Assembly: GCF_003347015.1 (NCBI RefSeq) | Contig: NZ_PNFB01000005.1 | Coordinates: forward strand, 1-64,000 | DNA length: 64,000 nucleotides | From: Brachybacterium sp. YJGR34 | Lineage (GTDB): Bacteria > Actinomycetota > Actinomycetes > Actinomycetales > Dermabacteraceae | Direction: 5' to 3' | Part shown: one piece after another, positions 54,147 to 63,005 of the stretch | Position numbering within the stretch: position 1 is the stretch's first letter | How the letters are laid out: every line of letters starts with the position of its first letter | The notes under the pieces: generated by a model | The model's input: only the letters and a program-made list of their open reading frames with translations | Database searches by the model: none | What the model was told of the DNA's origin: nothing | Program-made: the position numbers and the translations under genes

Positions 54147-55010
54147 TCAGTCAGCCTTTCGGATGCTGCGGAACAGAGCGAGAGAGATGCCGATCAGGGC
54201 GGCTGTCATGAGGAACGCGACGGCGACTCCGTACCCGGGCTGGAACGACTGGAACACGGACCGATAGGCGAGGACCACGAGGGAGGTGGTCGCATCGACC
54301 GGGCCGCCCCCGGTGAGGAGGTAGATGGTCGGGAAGTCGTTGATGGTGAACATCGACATCAGCACCCAGCTGATGTACGTCGACTTCGCGGTCAGCGGGA
54401 GGGTGATGTGGAGGAGAGCCCCCACTCGTCCGGCCCCGTCCACCGTGGCCGCTTCGTAGACGGTGTCATCGATGCCTTCGAGCGCCGCGGACATCATGAG
54501 GAACATGAAGGGGAAGCTGATCCAGATCTTGAACAGGCAGACCATGACGACCGCCAATGTCGGATCGGCGAGGAACAGCACATCAGGCATGCCGAGTGCG
54601 GCGAAGAACTGGGGGATCGGGCTCGACGCCGTCGCCACCAGCCAGTTCCAGCTCATCGACGTCACCACGACCGGCACCACCCACGGAAGCAGGAAGGCGA
54701 CCTTCAGGATGGACCGTCCGAGGAACGGCCGACGGAATGCGAGTGCCAGGGCATACCCCACGAGCCAGCTGCCCAGCACACCGCACAGCGTGAAGACGAG
54801 TGTGAAGCGGACGGCCTTCCAGAACGAGGGGTCGGTGAGGACGGTCCGGTAGTTCTCGAGCCCGACGAAGGGGCCCTGCGCGATGAGCGACCCATCGTGC
54901 AGGGACTGCTGTGCTGCGTAGAGCACGGGGTAGGCGTTCACCACGACCATGAGGACCAGCGCAGGTGCTGCGAGGGCTGTCATCGTGAGCGCGCGGCTGC
55001 GTCCTCTCAA
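54147..55010 (-). CDS. sugar ABC transporter permease 1 (MalF-like)
   Basis: 287 aa from a TTG start that has GGAGG 7 bases upstream; an ATG nine codons later (54983) is the alternative. Six helices and the EAA loop DTVYEAATVDGAGRVGALLH. CUT1 family. No ATPase is encoded in the operon, so a shared MsiK-like ATPase is probable. Confidence 0.85.
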   Translation of the reverse strand: MRGRSRALTMTALAAPALVLMVVVNAYPVLYAAQQSLHDGSLIAQGPFVGLENYRTVLTDPSFWKAVRFTLVFTLCGVLGSWLVGYALALAFRRPFLGRSILKVAFLLPWVVPVVVTSMSWNWLVATASSPIPQFFAALGMPDVLFLADPTLAVVMVCLFKIWISFPFMFLMMSAALEGIDDTVYEAATVDGAGRVGALLHITLPLTAKSTYISWVLMSMFTINDFPTIYLLTGGGPVDATTSLVVLAYRSVFQSFQPGYGVAVAFLMTAALIGISLALFRSIRKAD

Positions 55011-55056
55011 GGGGATGCCTCCAGATGTGGCGATGGGGGAGCGGGTACGGCGGGCC

Positions 55057-56364
55057 TCACATGAGCTGCTCGAGCTCGCTCTGGAGGGTCTCCAGCATCT
55101 GTCGCGGACTCTGATCACCCTGCACGACCTGCTGCACGAAGGCTGCTGCGGCTTCGCCGCCGTCGACCGAGTTGAGGGCTCCGAACGCGGCGGGCGCCTT
55201 CGCCCCGAGCGTTTTCCCGATGGGCTGCCACTCCTCGATCGCGATCACCGCGTTGGGGTTCGAGGCGATCTTCTCGTTCGCTGCGAGACGTTCGGTGACG
55301 GGGAGGTCGATCATGACGTCCTGCAACCAGAACTCGTCGGTCTGCGTGGCCCACCACGCCGCGTACTGGTCGCTCGAAACCTGGTCGGGAGTGTTCTCGT
55401 AGAGCATGATCGCGTTGATGTAGTAGATCGTTCCCGTGCTCCCGTTCGTGCTGGTCACCGGGCTCATGACGCGGAGGTCGGAGGAGACGGGGTCCTTCAT
55501 GACCTTGTCGAAGCCGGTTTGGCCGAATCCCATGGCGATGCGCCCTTCGGCCCAGTCCGAATCCAGGTTGTCGCTGGTGTAGCTGGCCGATCGGGGATCG
55601 ATGATCCCCTCGCCCACCATCTCTTCGACGAACTCGAGTGCCTCGATGTTCTCGTCGCTGTCCGCGAAGGGCTCGCCGTCCTCGGTGAACAGGCCGCCGC
55701 CGTTGTTGATGAACAGGGCGAAGATGCTGTGCTGGGCGTCGGTGGTGCTGCTGCCAGCGGCCATCCCGAAGCCGATCTTCCCCGCCGCCTTGAGCTTCTT
55801 CCCGGCATCGAGATACTCCTGCCAGGTGGTCGGGACATCGGCGCCCGCCTCCTCGAGCATCGACTCCCGGTACCACAGCACGCGCAGATCCAGGCCCCAG
55901 GGGATGCCCGCGTAGCCCTGTTCGGTGTGCATCGACTCCAGCAGCCCGGGCAGGAAGTCCGCCTTGCCCTGCTCCTCGAGGAGAGCGATCGCCCCGTCGG
56001 CCGGGACCACGGCGGAGTCCTCCAGGAAGGAGAAGGGCTGGAACGCCGCACCGGTGCTCACCGCCGGGCCGGTCCCCGACGCCACGGCGGAGCTGAACGT
56101 CTGGTACCAGTTCGCCCAGGGGATGGATTGGTAGGTCACGCCCAGGGCGTCGTCCTCGGGCTCGTAGCCGCCGGCGAGCTCTTGCGCGAGGGCGGTGTAG
56201 TCGGCTCCGGTGCCCCAGACCATGTCCCAGAAGACGAGGTCGCCACCACCGGAGGAGGAGCCGCCTCCGGATCCGCAGGCAGAGAGGGCCGCACCGGCGG
56301 AGAGGGCGCCGGTGGCGCTGAGGAGGGTACGGCGGGTGAACGGTCGGCGTCGGTGATCCTGCAT
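55057..56364 (-). CDS. sugar ABC transporter solute-binding lipoprotein
   Basis: 435 aa family 1 binding protein. Twin-arginine-like RRRPFTRRTLLSATGALS leads to the lipobox ALSAC, then a Gly/Ser linker. The mature protein contains LWYRESMLEEAGADVPTTWQ, common to CUT1 binding proteins. AAGGAG is 10 bases before the ATG. First gene of a LacI-controlled operon with two permeases and the GMC oxidoreductase. Confidence 0.88.
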   Translation of the reverse strand: MQDHRRRPFTRRTLLSATGALSAGAALSACGSGGGSSSGGGDLVFWDMVWGTGADYTALAQELAGGYEPEDDALGVTYQSIPWANWYQTFSSAVASGTGPAVSTGAAFQPFSFLEDSAVVPADGAIALLEEQGKADFLPGLLESMHTEQGYAGIPWGLDLRVLWYRESMLEEAGADVPTTWQEYLDAGKKLKAAGKIGFGMAAGSSTTDAQHSIFALFINNGGGLFTEDGEPFADSDENIEALEFVEEMVGEGIIDPRSASYTSDNLDSDWAEGRIAMGFGQTGFDKVMKDPVSSDLRVMSPVTSTNGSTGTIYYINAIMLYENTPDQVSSDQYAAWWATQTDEFWLQDVMIDLPVTERLAANEKIASNPNAVIAIEEWQPIGKTLGAKAPAAFGALNSVDGGEAAAAFVQQVVQGDQSPRQMLETLQSELEQLM

Positions 56365-56411
56365 GTTCGCTCGTCTCCTTTGAAGGCGGAACACGGGGCT
56401 GCGACGACAGT

Positions 56412-56427
56412 GCGCAACCGGTTGCGC
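56412..56427. promoter_or_regulatory. LacI-family operator
   Basis: Perfect 16-bp palindrome GCGCAACCGGTTGCGC with the central CG typical of LacI-family sites. It lies 5 bases downstream of the -10 box, over the expected transcription start. Confidence 0.85.
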
Positions 56428-56432
56428 GATCA

Positions 56433-56461
56433 ACGGTAAGTGACGCCCGTCACCTCGTCAA
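56433..56461 (-). promoter_or_regulatory. promoter of the sugar ABC-GMC operon
   Basis: On the minus strand TTGACG (-35, 56461-56456), 17-base spacer, TACCGT (-10, 56438-56433). The operator follows directly, so repression by blocking initiation is expected. Confidence 0.8.
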
Positions 56462-56509
56462 GAGAGATGGCGCCGGCGATCCGGCCCGACGGGTGCTGAG
56501 CGCGACCTG

Positions 56510-57529
56510 TCAGGAGGTGGAACTGCGGACGTGCAGCACCGGGGGCTCGATGGCGGGGAGGTCGCCGTGCTCGTCCACATAGGTCGCATTCAGGAGCGCG
56601 CGCGTCCACAGGCGGCCCAGGCCGGTGACGTCATGTTCCAGCGACGTCAGGGGAGGATCGCTCAGGAGGCACAGCTCGGAGCCCAGCCAGCTGATCACGG
56701 AGACGTCGCGGGGAACGTCCACTCCGGAGGAGCGGAGCGCCGTCATCGTCTCGATCGCAGCGAGCTCGTTGTCGACCACCAGGGCTGTGAGGCGGTTCCC
56801 TTTCTGCAGAGTGAGGGCCTCATGAGCGATCGCACGGGGATCGAGAGAGGTTGATGTGCTGGTGATTGCCTCGACCTTCCCGCGCCACTCGTCGAGTGCT
56901 TCGACGCGCCGCCGGGTGGCGATGAACTGCATCGGTCCGGCGACCCACCCGAAGCGGCGGTGGCCGGTGGCGTGGAGATGCCTCATGATCTCGTGCACCC
57001 CGGCGAGATCGTGCCCGGAAACACAGGCGTCCGGCCCCATGGTTTCGGTCGGATCCTCTCCGAGGGACCCGACGGCGGAGGTCGGGATGCCGCGTTCGCG
57101 GAGCAGTTCGACCCGCGGGTCATGGACCTCCAGATCGGTGAGCAGGATGCCGTCGACCCGGCGCTCCGACTCCCACTCCGCATAGATGCGCAGCTCGTCC
57201 TCCAAGGTGTCGACGAGCTTGAGAACGAGGTTGTAGGGCGTCGCGGAGAGCTCCATCTGGACTCCGATGAGCTGGTCCATGAAAAAGGGGTCGATGGTGG
57301 AGGACTTCGGGGTCCGGCGCACCACCCAACCGATCGCCCCGGCCTGCGCGAGCGACAGTGCCCGGGCCGTGGAGTTCGGACGCCATCCGTGAGCCCGTGC
57401 GAGCTCGAGGACACGATCCCTCGTCGCCGTGGAGACGCCGGGCTTTCCCGACAGCGCCCGGGACACTGCCGATTTGTTGACCCCCGCCTCGCTGGCGAGA
57501 TCGGCGATCGTGAATCGGTTTTTCGCCAT
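56510..57529 (-). CDS. LacI-family transcriptional repressor
   Basis: 339 aa. N-terminal LacI HTH FTIADLASEAGVNKSAVSRALSG with hinge helix RPNSTARALS, then a periplasmic-binding-protein-like sensor domain. It lies upstream of the operon on the same strand, next to a perfect operator, so it almost certainly controls the sugar-ABC-GMC genes. No clear ribosome site spacing; the ATG may be leaderless after a CATACT box. Confidence 0.9.
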   Translation of the reverse strand: MAKNRFTIADLASEAGVNKSAVSRALSGKPGVSTATRDRVLELARAHGWRPNSTARALSLAQAGAIGWVVRRTPKSSTIDPFFMDQLIGVQMELSATPYNLVLKLVDTLEDELRIYAEWESERRVDGILLTDLEVHDPRVELLRERGIPTSAVGSLGEDPTETMGPDACVSGHDLAGVHEIMRHLHATGHRRFGWVAGPMQFIATRRRVEALDEWRGKVEAITSTSTSLDPRAIAHEALTLQKGNRLTALVVDNELAAIETMTALRSSGVDVPRDVSVISWLGSELCLLSDPPLTSLEHDVTGLGRLWTRALLNATYVDEHGDLPAIEPPVLHVRSSTS

Positions 57530-57686
57530 GCCTCAGTATGGCGGGAGAAGAGGGCGCCGTCCGCGGTGCCAGCTCGGATGCGGATATCGTCGAGGGCATC
57601 GGCCACGCCGTCCCCGGCCACCCGGGGTCGCCCGCCGATGCACCTCCTCGGTGCCTCCGAGGTCCCCTCCGGAGAGAAGGAGCGCC

Positions 57687-58337
57687 ATGAGCGTCCCCCA
57701 CCTGCTGGACCACATCGTCATCGCCGGCCCCGACCTGTCCGAGCTCGTGGACTGGTTCCACGACCTCACCGGCATCACCGCCGCCCTGGGCGGCGCCCAC
57801 CCCACCGGCACCGCCAACGCGCTGGTCGCCCTCACCGTCGGCGGCGAGCGGCGCCCGCACTACCTCGAGCTGATCGGCCCCGACCCGGAGCGGGAGGGCG
57901 AGGAGCTGCCCAAGAGCTTCAACATCCACCGCCTGCGGAAGCCCACCGTCATCACCTACGCGGTCCACCCCGAAGGGATCGACCGTGTCGTCGAGCAGGC
58001 CCGTGACCAGGGCGTCGAGCTGGGGGAGGTGGAGGACCTCTCGCGCCGCACCCCCGAGGGCGCGCTGCTGCAGTGGCGCCTGACCCGCGCGCCGGCACCG
58101 CAGAACTACGGCATCCCCTTCCTCATCGACTGGGGCTCCACCGAGCAGCCCGGGCTCGGCGACCTGCCCGTCATCGAGCTCGCGTCCTTCGAGCGCGTCG
58201 AGGCGGGGCCCGCTCCGCTGCGGCAGGCCTACGAGGCGCTGGGCCTGGGCGAGGGGCTCGCCGCGATCCGCGAGGGCCGCGGCTCGCGCTTCGCGCTGCA
58301 GCTGCGCACGGCCGACGGGCGCGAGATCGAGCTCTGA
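57687..58337 (+). CDS. VOC / glyoxalase-like domain protein
   Basis: 216 aa with the glyoxalase-like fold (Glyoxalase_3 type): LDHIVIAGPDLSELVDWFHD at the start and HYLELIGPDPE in the first module. The second half continues with GIPFLIDWG. This form is seen in small actinobacterial proteins of unknown substrate. AAGGAG lies 5 bases before the ATG. It is convergent with the OpuC operon. Confidence 0.8.
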   Translation: MSVPHLLDHIVIAGPDLSELVDWFHDLTGITAALGGAHPTGTANALVALTVGGERRPHYLELIGPDPEREGEELPKSFNIHRLRKPTVITYAVHPEGIDRVVEQARDQGVELGEVEDLSRRTPEGALLQWRLTRAPAPQNYGIPFLIDWGSTEQPGLGDLPVIELASFERVEAGPAPLRQAYEALGLGEGLAAIREGRGSRFALQLRTADGREIEL

Positions 58338-58476
58338 GGCGCGGCGCGGGCGGCCGATGCCGCGGCGCGGTGCGGCGGATCGAGCTGGTGATTCGGTCCT
58401 GTGTGAGCCGCCTTGCCGGACCACATGACCAGCTGGTTGCGCTCAGCTGGGGACCTGGGGCGCGCCGAGGCGGCGG

Positions 58477-59499
58477 TCAGAGCTCGGTGACGAAACCCTG
58501 CTCGACCATGAACTCCAGCGCGACGTCCGCCGGGAGCTCGCCGAACTCGTCGACCCGGAGGTTCATCGCCCGCAGCGCGTCGTCCGTGAGCGCGGGGGTG
58601 ACCTGCGCGTACACCGCGGCGAGCTCGGGATAGGTCCCGAGCGTGGCCGTGTTCAGCACGGCCGCCGCGTTGTAGGCGGGGAAGTAGCCGCGGTCGTCCT
58701 CCAGCACCGTGAGGTCCAGGCTCTCGATGCGGCCGTCGGTCGTGAAGACCTCGCCGAAGTTGCAGGTGCCGCGGTCGGTCGCGGTGTAGACGGCGCCGGT
58801 GTCGAAGATGGCGATGTTGTCCTCGGGGACGCCCTCGGGGTCATCGCGCGGGATGCCGTAGGTCTCCAGCATGGGCACCAGGCCGTCGGGCCGGGAGTTG
58901 AACTCGGACTCGACGCACAGCGTGCGGTCCTCGACGGGCAGCTCCGCGAGCTCGCTGAGCGTCGAGACCCCGCCGAGCTCCTCGACGGCCTCCGAGCGCA
59001 CGGCGAAGGCGTAGGTGTTGTTCAGCGGCGCGGGCTCGAGCCAGGTCAGGCCCGAGGCGGCGTCCGCATCCCGCACCGCCTCCCACTGCTCCTGCTGGTC
59101 CGGGATGCCCTCGGACTCACCGAGGTAGGTCAGCCAGGCGGTGCCGGTGTACTCCCAGGTCATGTCCGCCTCGCCGGAGGTCATCAGCTCGCGCGCGGGG
59201 ACGGAGCCGGGCACGTTGGTGAGGTCGTTGACCTGGAAGCCGGCGGCCTTCGCCGCGAGCACCCCGATCTTCCCGAGGATCAGCTGCTCGGTGAAGTTCT
59301 TCCCGGTCACGGTGATGGTGGCGTCCTCGGGCAGGCCCTCGATGGCCCGGATCGAACCGGGACCGACCTCCGGGGAGTAGGCCGTGGCCGGGCGCAGTCC
59401 GCAGCCCGCCACGGGGAGCAGGCCCAGCGCGGCCAGGGCGCCGAGGCGCCGACGGCTGAGCGTCGGTCCCCGACCGGAGCGGGAGGAGGGTGCGGCCAT
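58477..59499 (-). CDS. OpuC-type glycine betaine/choline-binding lipoprotein
   Basis: 340 aa, OpuAC/ProX-type binding protein. The signal LSRRRLGALAALGLLPVAGC ends in a lipobox. GKNFTEQLILGKIGVLAAKA and MTWEYTGTAWLTYLGE are typical of OpuC/ProX proteins that bind quaternary amines in an aromatic cage. Last gene of the four-gene transporter operon; 2 bp from the permease. Confidence 0.87.
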   Translation of the reverse strand: MAAPSSRSGRGPTLSRRRLGALAALGLLPVAGCGLRPATAYSPEVGPGSIRAIEGLPEDATITVTGKNFTEQLILGKIGVLAAKAAGFQVNDLTNVPGSVPARELMTSGEADMTWEYTGTAWLTYLGESEGIPDQQEQWEAVRDADAASGLTWLEPAPLNNTYAFAVRSEAVEELGGVSTLSELAELPVEDRTLCVESEFNSRPDGLVPMLETYGIPRDDPEGVPEDNIAIFDTGAVYTATDRGTCNFGEVFTTDGRIESLDLTVLEDDRGYFPAYNAAAVLNTATLGTYPELAAVYAQVTPALTDDALRAMNLRVDEFGELPADVALEFMVEQGFVTEL

Positions 59500-59501
59500 G
59501 A

Positions 59502-60275
59502 TCAGAGTCCCTTCGGGCGGGCGAGGTGCTCGACGACCCGGCCCAGCCAGTCGATGATCAGCGCGAGCAGCGCGATGAGCAGCGCACCGGCGATGAGCAC
59601 GGTGAAGAGGTAGAGGTTGACGCCGGTGATGATGAGCAGCCCCAGGCCGCCGGCGTTGACGAAGGCGCCGAGGGAGGCGGTGCCCACCAGGAGCACCAGC
59701 GCGGTGCGCACACCGGAGAGCATCACGGGCACCGCGAGCGGGAGCTCGACCCGCAGCAGCACGGACAGGGCCGTCATCCCCATGCCGCGGCCGGCCTCGA
59801 CCAGGCGCTGGTCGACGCCGCGGATGCCGACCATCGTGTTGCGCAGCACGGGCAGGACGGCGTAGAGCACCAGGGCGATGATCGCGGCGCGGAAGCCGTC
59901 GGGCACGAGCGCGGCCAGCAGCACGATGAGGCCGATGGCCGGGGCGGCCTGGCCCACGTTCGCGACCGCGAGGACCGGTTCGGCGAGGAACCGCAGCGGC
60001 CGACGGGTCAGCAGGATCCCCAGCGGGATCGCGATCACCAGCACGATCACGGTGGAGACGAAGGTCAGCGCGAGGTGCTCGCCGGTGAGGTTGAGCAGGG
60101 TCGTGGGGTTCAGGGTGTTGCGCTCGGTCGTGCTGAGCGGCGCGGTCATCAGCCAGATCGCGAAGGCGGCGAGCAGGGCGAGCAGCACGGCGATCTGGAT
60201 GCCGAGCGCCTTCCAGCCGCGAACCGATTCCTCGGCCGCCGCGCTGGTCCCGGTGGCGGTGGTGGTCTCAGTCAT
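59502..60275 (-). CDS. OpuC-type ABC transporter permease
   Basis: 257 aa, ProW/OpuCB-like with five to six helices; NVGQAAPAIGLIVLLAALVP and LRVELPLAVPVMLSGVRTAL are conserved segments. The first 20 residues are a Thr/Ala tail. Overlaps the ATPase by 8 bp. Confidence 0.88.
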   Translation of the reverse strand: MTETTTATGTSAAAEESVRGWKALGIQIAVLLALLAAFAIWLMTAPLSTTERNTLNPTTLLNLTGEHLALTFVSTVIVLVIAIPLGILLTRRPLRFLAEPVLAVANVGQAAPAIGLIVLLAALVPDGFRAAIIALVLYAVLPVLRNTMVGIRGVDQRLVEAGRGMGMTALSVLLRVELPLAVPVMLSGVRTALVLLVGTASLGAFVNAGGLGLLIITGVNLYLFTVLIAGALLIALLALIIDWLGRVVEHLARPKGL

Positions 60276-61542
60276 CGGCGCCGGTCCCGGTGGTGGCGGT
60301 CTCGTCCTCGGGCGTGACGGCGTCGAAGGTGCCGGTGTTGGTGCCCACCGGGGCGTCGCTCGAGCGCTCGGCGGCGGCGTCGCGGGCCGCGCGGATCGCG
60401 TCCATCACGGTCTCCACGTCCACGACGCCCTCGAAGACGCCGCCGCGGCCGGTGACGAGGGTGGCGCCCGCGCTCGAGGCGAGCATGACGTCCAGCGCGT
60501 CGTTGAGGGTCGCGCCGGAGCCGACCACGGGCATCGACGCATCGTGCTGGGTGGGCAGCTGCCGCATGCGGGACAGGGCACGACGGCCCGGCCAGGCCAG
60601 CGGGCGCCCCTTGGCGTCGGTGACCACGACGTGCTCATGACCGGCGGCCTCCGCGCGACGCAGCGCCTCGGCGGCATCGCCGCCAGCGGGAGCGATGACC
60701 GCGTCGTAGGCCTCGACCTCGCGCACGCGGCGCAGGGCGAGCTGCTTGAGCGCCGCCCCGGAGCCGATGAAGTTCTCGACGAACTCGTCCGCGGGCTCGG
60801 CGAGGATGCGCTCGGGGGTGTCGTACTGGACGATCTGCGCTCCTTCGCGGAACACCACGATCCAGTCGCCGAGCTTGACGGCCTCGTCGAAGTCGTGGGT
60901 GACGATGACCATCGTCTTGCGCACCTCGTGCTGGATGCGGATCAGCTCGTCCTGCAGGCGCTGGCGGGTGATCGGGTCGACGGCGCCGAAGGGCTCGTCC
61001 ATCAGCAGCACGGGCGGGTCCGCGGCGAGCGCGCGGGCCACACCGACCCGCTGCTGCTGTCCGCCGGAGAGCTCCTTGGGGTAGCGGTCGCGGTAGACCT
61101 CGGGATCGAGGCCCACCAGATCGAGCAGCTCGTCGATGCGCGCGGCGATGCGGGCCGTGTCCCAGCCCAGCATCTTGGGCACGATCGCGATGTTCTGCGC
61201 GACGCTCATGTGCGGGAAGAGCCCGCCGGCCTGGATGACGTACCCGATGCGGCGGCGCAGCTCGTCGCCGTTGATCGCGGTGACGTCCTCCTCGCCCAGC
61301 AGGATGCTGCCCTCGGTGGGCTCGATGAGCCGGTTGATCATCTTCAGCGTGGTGGTCTTGCCGCACCCGGAGGGACCCACGAGCATCACGACCTGGCCCT
61401 CGGGGACCTCCAGGGTCACGCCGTCGACGGCAGGGCGCTCCTGGCCCGGGTAGCGCTTGGTGACGTTGTCCAGGCGGATCGAGCGCCCGGAGATCCCCTG
61501 GGCGCCGTCCTCGGTGGTGGTGGCGTGGTCGATGTCAATCAC
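60268..61542 (-). CDS. OpuC-type ABC ATPase with tandem CBS domains
   Basis: 424 aa. Walker A GPSGCGKTTTLK, signature [15 protein letters not shown] and Walker B VLLMDEPFGAVD in the first 260 residues. Residues about 270-390 form a CBS pair, which in OpuA/OpuC senses ionic strength. The GTG start is in frame with the N-terminal IDIDHATTTEDG. Probably gates compatible-solute uptake in osmotic stress. Confidence 0.9.
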   Translation of the reverse strand: MIDIDHATTTEDGAQGISGRSIRLDNVTKRYPGQERPAVDGVTLEVPEGQVVMLVGPSGCGKTTTLKMINRLIEPTEGSILLGEEDVTAINGDELRRRIGYVIQAGGLFPHMSVAQNIAIVPKMLGWDTARIAARIDELLDLVGLDPEVYRDRYPKELSGGQQQRVGVARALAADPPVLLMDEPFGAVDPITRQRLQDELIRIQHEVRKTMVIVTHDFDEAVKLGDWIVVFREGAQIVQYDTPERILAEPADEFVENFIGSGAALKQLALRRVREVEAYDAVIAPAGGDAAEALRRAEAAGHEHVVVTDAKGRPLAWPGRRALSRMRQLPTQHDASMPVVGSGATLNDALDVMLASSAGATLVTGRGGVFEGVVDVETVMDAIRAARDAAAERSSDAPVGTNTGTFDAVTPEDETATTGTGADD

Positions 61543-62182
61543 GGATGCCCTTCGAGGTCGTGAGCCGGCCGATGCCGAGCAGGAGGAGGTCGAGGATCAG
61601 CGCGAGGATCACGATGCCGACGGTGCCGGTGATGATCGACTCGAGCGCGCCGGCCCCGCCGAGGCGCGAGAGCCCCTGGAAGATGAATCCGCCGAGCCCG
61701 GGGCCCAGCACGTACGCGGCCACGGCCGCCACGCCCATCACCATCTGCGCCGAGATGCGCACGCCGCTGAGGATCACGGGCCAGGCCAGCGGCAGCTCGA
61801 CCCGGAAGAAGATGCCCAGGCGGCTCATGCCGATGCCGCGGGCGGACTCGACGAGGGCAGGGTCCACGTCCGCGAGCCCCACCACCGCGTTGCGCAGGAT
61901 CGGCAGCGTCGCGAAGAAGACGATGACCACCACGGCGGGCGGGACGCCGAAGCCCAGCGGCGCCACCATCAGGCCGATGAGCGCGAAGGAGGGGATCGTC
62001 AGGCCGACGGCGCTGACCGCGTTGGCGATCCCGCGGCCGGCGCGGCTGCGGTGCACGAGGGCGGCCAGCAGAACGGCGATGAGGGTCGCGATGATGACGG
62101 ACTGGGCGACGAGACTGAAATGCTGGACGGACGCGAAGATGATCTCGCTCGAGCGCGAGCGGACAAATTCGCCGATATTCAC
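61535..62182 (-). CDS. OpuC-type ABC transporter permease, first gene
   Basis: 215 aa, OpuCD-like: GLTIPSFALIGLMVAPLGFG and GMSRLGIFFRVELPLAWPVI. GTG start with GAGG 8 bases upstream. First gene of the operon (permease, ATPase, permease, binding protein), with 8-bp overlaps. Confidence 0.88.
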   Translation of the reverse strand: MNIGEFVRSRSSEIIFASVQHFSLVAQSVIIATLIAVLLAALVHRSRAGRGIANAVSAVGLTIPSFALIGLMVAPLGFGVPPAVVVIVFFATLPILRNAVVGLADVDPALVESARGIGMSRLGIFFRVELPLAWPVILSGVRISAQMVMGVAAVAAYVLGPGLGGFIFQGLSRLGGAGALESIITGTVGIVILALILDLLLLGIGRLTTSKGIRD

Positions 62183-62262
62183 AGATACGCCTCAGATGTT
62201 GGTCGGGGAGGTGCTCGCCGGGTGTTTCCGGTGGGAATCGGGCAGGGCTCTCTTCGAGGTCG

Positions 62263-62291
62263 AGACTAGGTGGCGGGGGTGGGGAGGGCAA
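62263..62291 (-). promoter_or_regulatory. promoter of the OpuC operon
   Basis: Minus-strand TTGCCC (62291-62286), 17-base spacer, TAGTCT (62268-62263), about 80 bases upstream of the first GTG. Confidence 0.55.
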
Positions 62292-63005
62292 GCCGGAGGC
62301 GCTGATCCGGGTGTCGATCACCGGCTGTGCGGTCGGGGTGGCGACGTGTCGGTGCGGCATTGCCACAGGCCAGGGAGGGGTGTGGAGGTGTCGCCTGTGG
62401 AGGGGTGGCGATCGGGTGGCGGGGGTCACTCTGGAGGAGTGCGGGCCGGAGAATATGTGGCTGGATGTGCAGGTGGTGACGCATCTCGGTATGCGAAGAA
62501 GCGTGGTCGAGGTGTGCTCAAAAATGCTGTCGACGTGCTGCTGCAGGGGTCATGGTGAGGCGCGGGGGCGGGCCTTTGTGGAATCCGTGCCGTGGTGGAG
62601 TATCGGGGCAGTCCGGAGCGGGGCGGGATGCCCGCCAGTCTCGCCCGTGCCCCACGCAGCAGCACGGCGGCCCGAGTGGCACGGGGCGATCCTGTTCGTG
62701 TCCGTGGTGAGCATCTATCCGGGGTCTCTCCGGGGCGGGGGCACGGTGGTCGCTGCCGGCGTCGTCGGCGCTGCGTTGGTGGGCCGGAGCCGACGTCGCC
62801 GACCGGCGTCCCCTGCAGCGATCGGCGATCGAGCGGCACCGCGCCGACCGTGATGCTTCCGAGACCTGAAGTGTGGCGCACCCGCTATCGCCGCAGGAGC
62901 CCCATCGTGTTCTCTGATCGAGAAGCGCCACGCTGGATCGACGACGATGCAGTCGCGCCGAACCCGGACTGGTGGCGTTCGCTCCTCTCTCGGTGAAGGG
63001 TCGCC
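62292..63005. other. intergenic region without supported gene
   Basis: Open frames (for example 62592-62996 plus) lack ribosome sites and family features; the last 40 codons of that frame (from about 62852) look more protein-like but remain unsupported. The first half is G-rich and unusually T-rich for this genome (GTGTGGAGGTGTCGCCTGTG and similar). Nothing else was recognised. Confidence 0.5.

Noticed and set aside
62311-62853. 181-codon open frame before the nuclease gene
   Set aside because: No ribosome site, unusual Trp/Gly/Cys-rich composition and no recognisable family.
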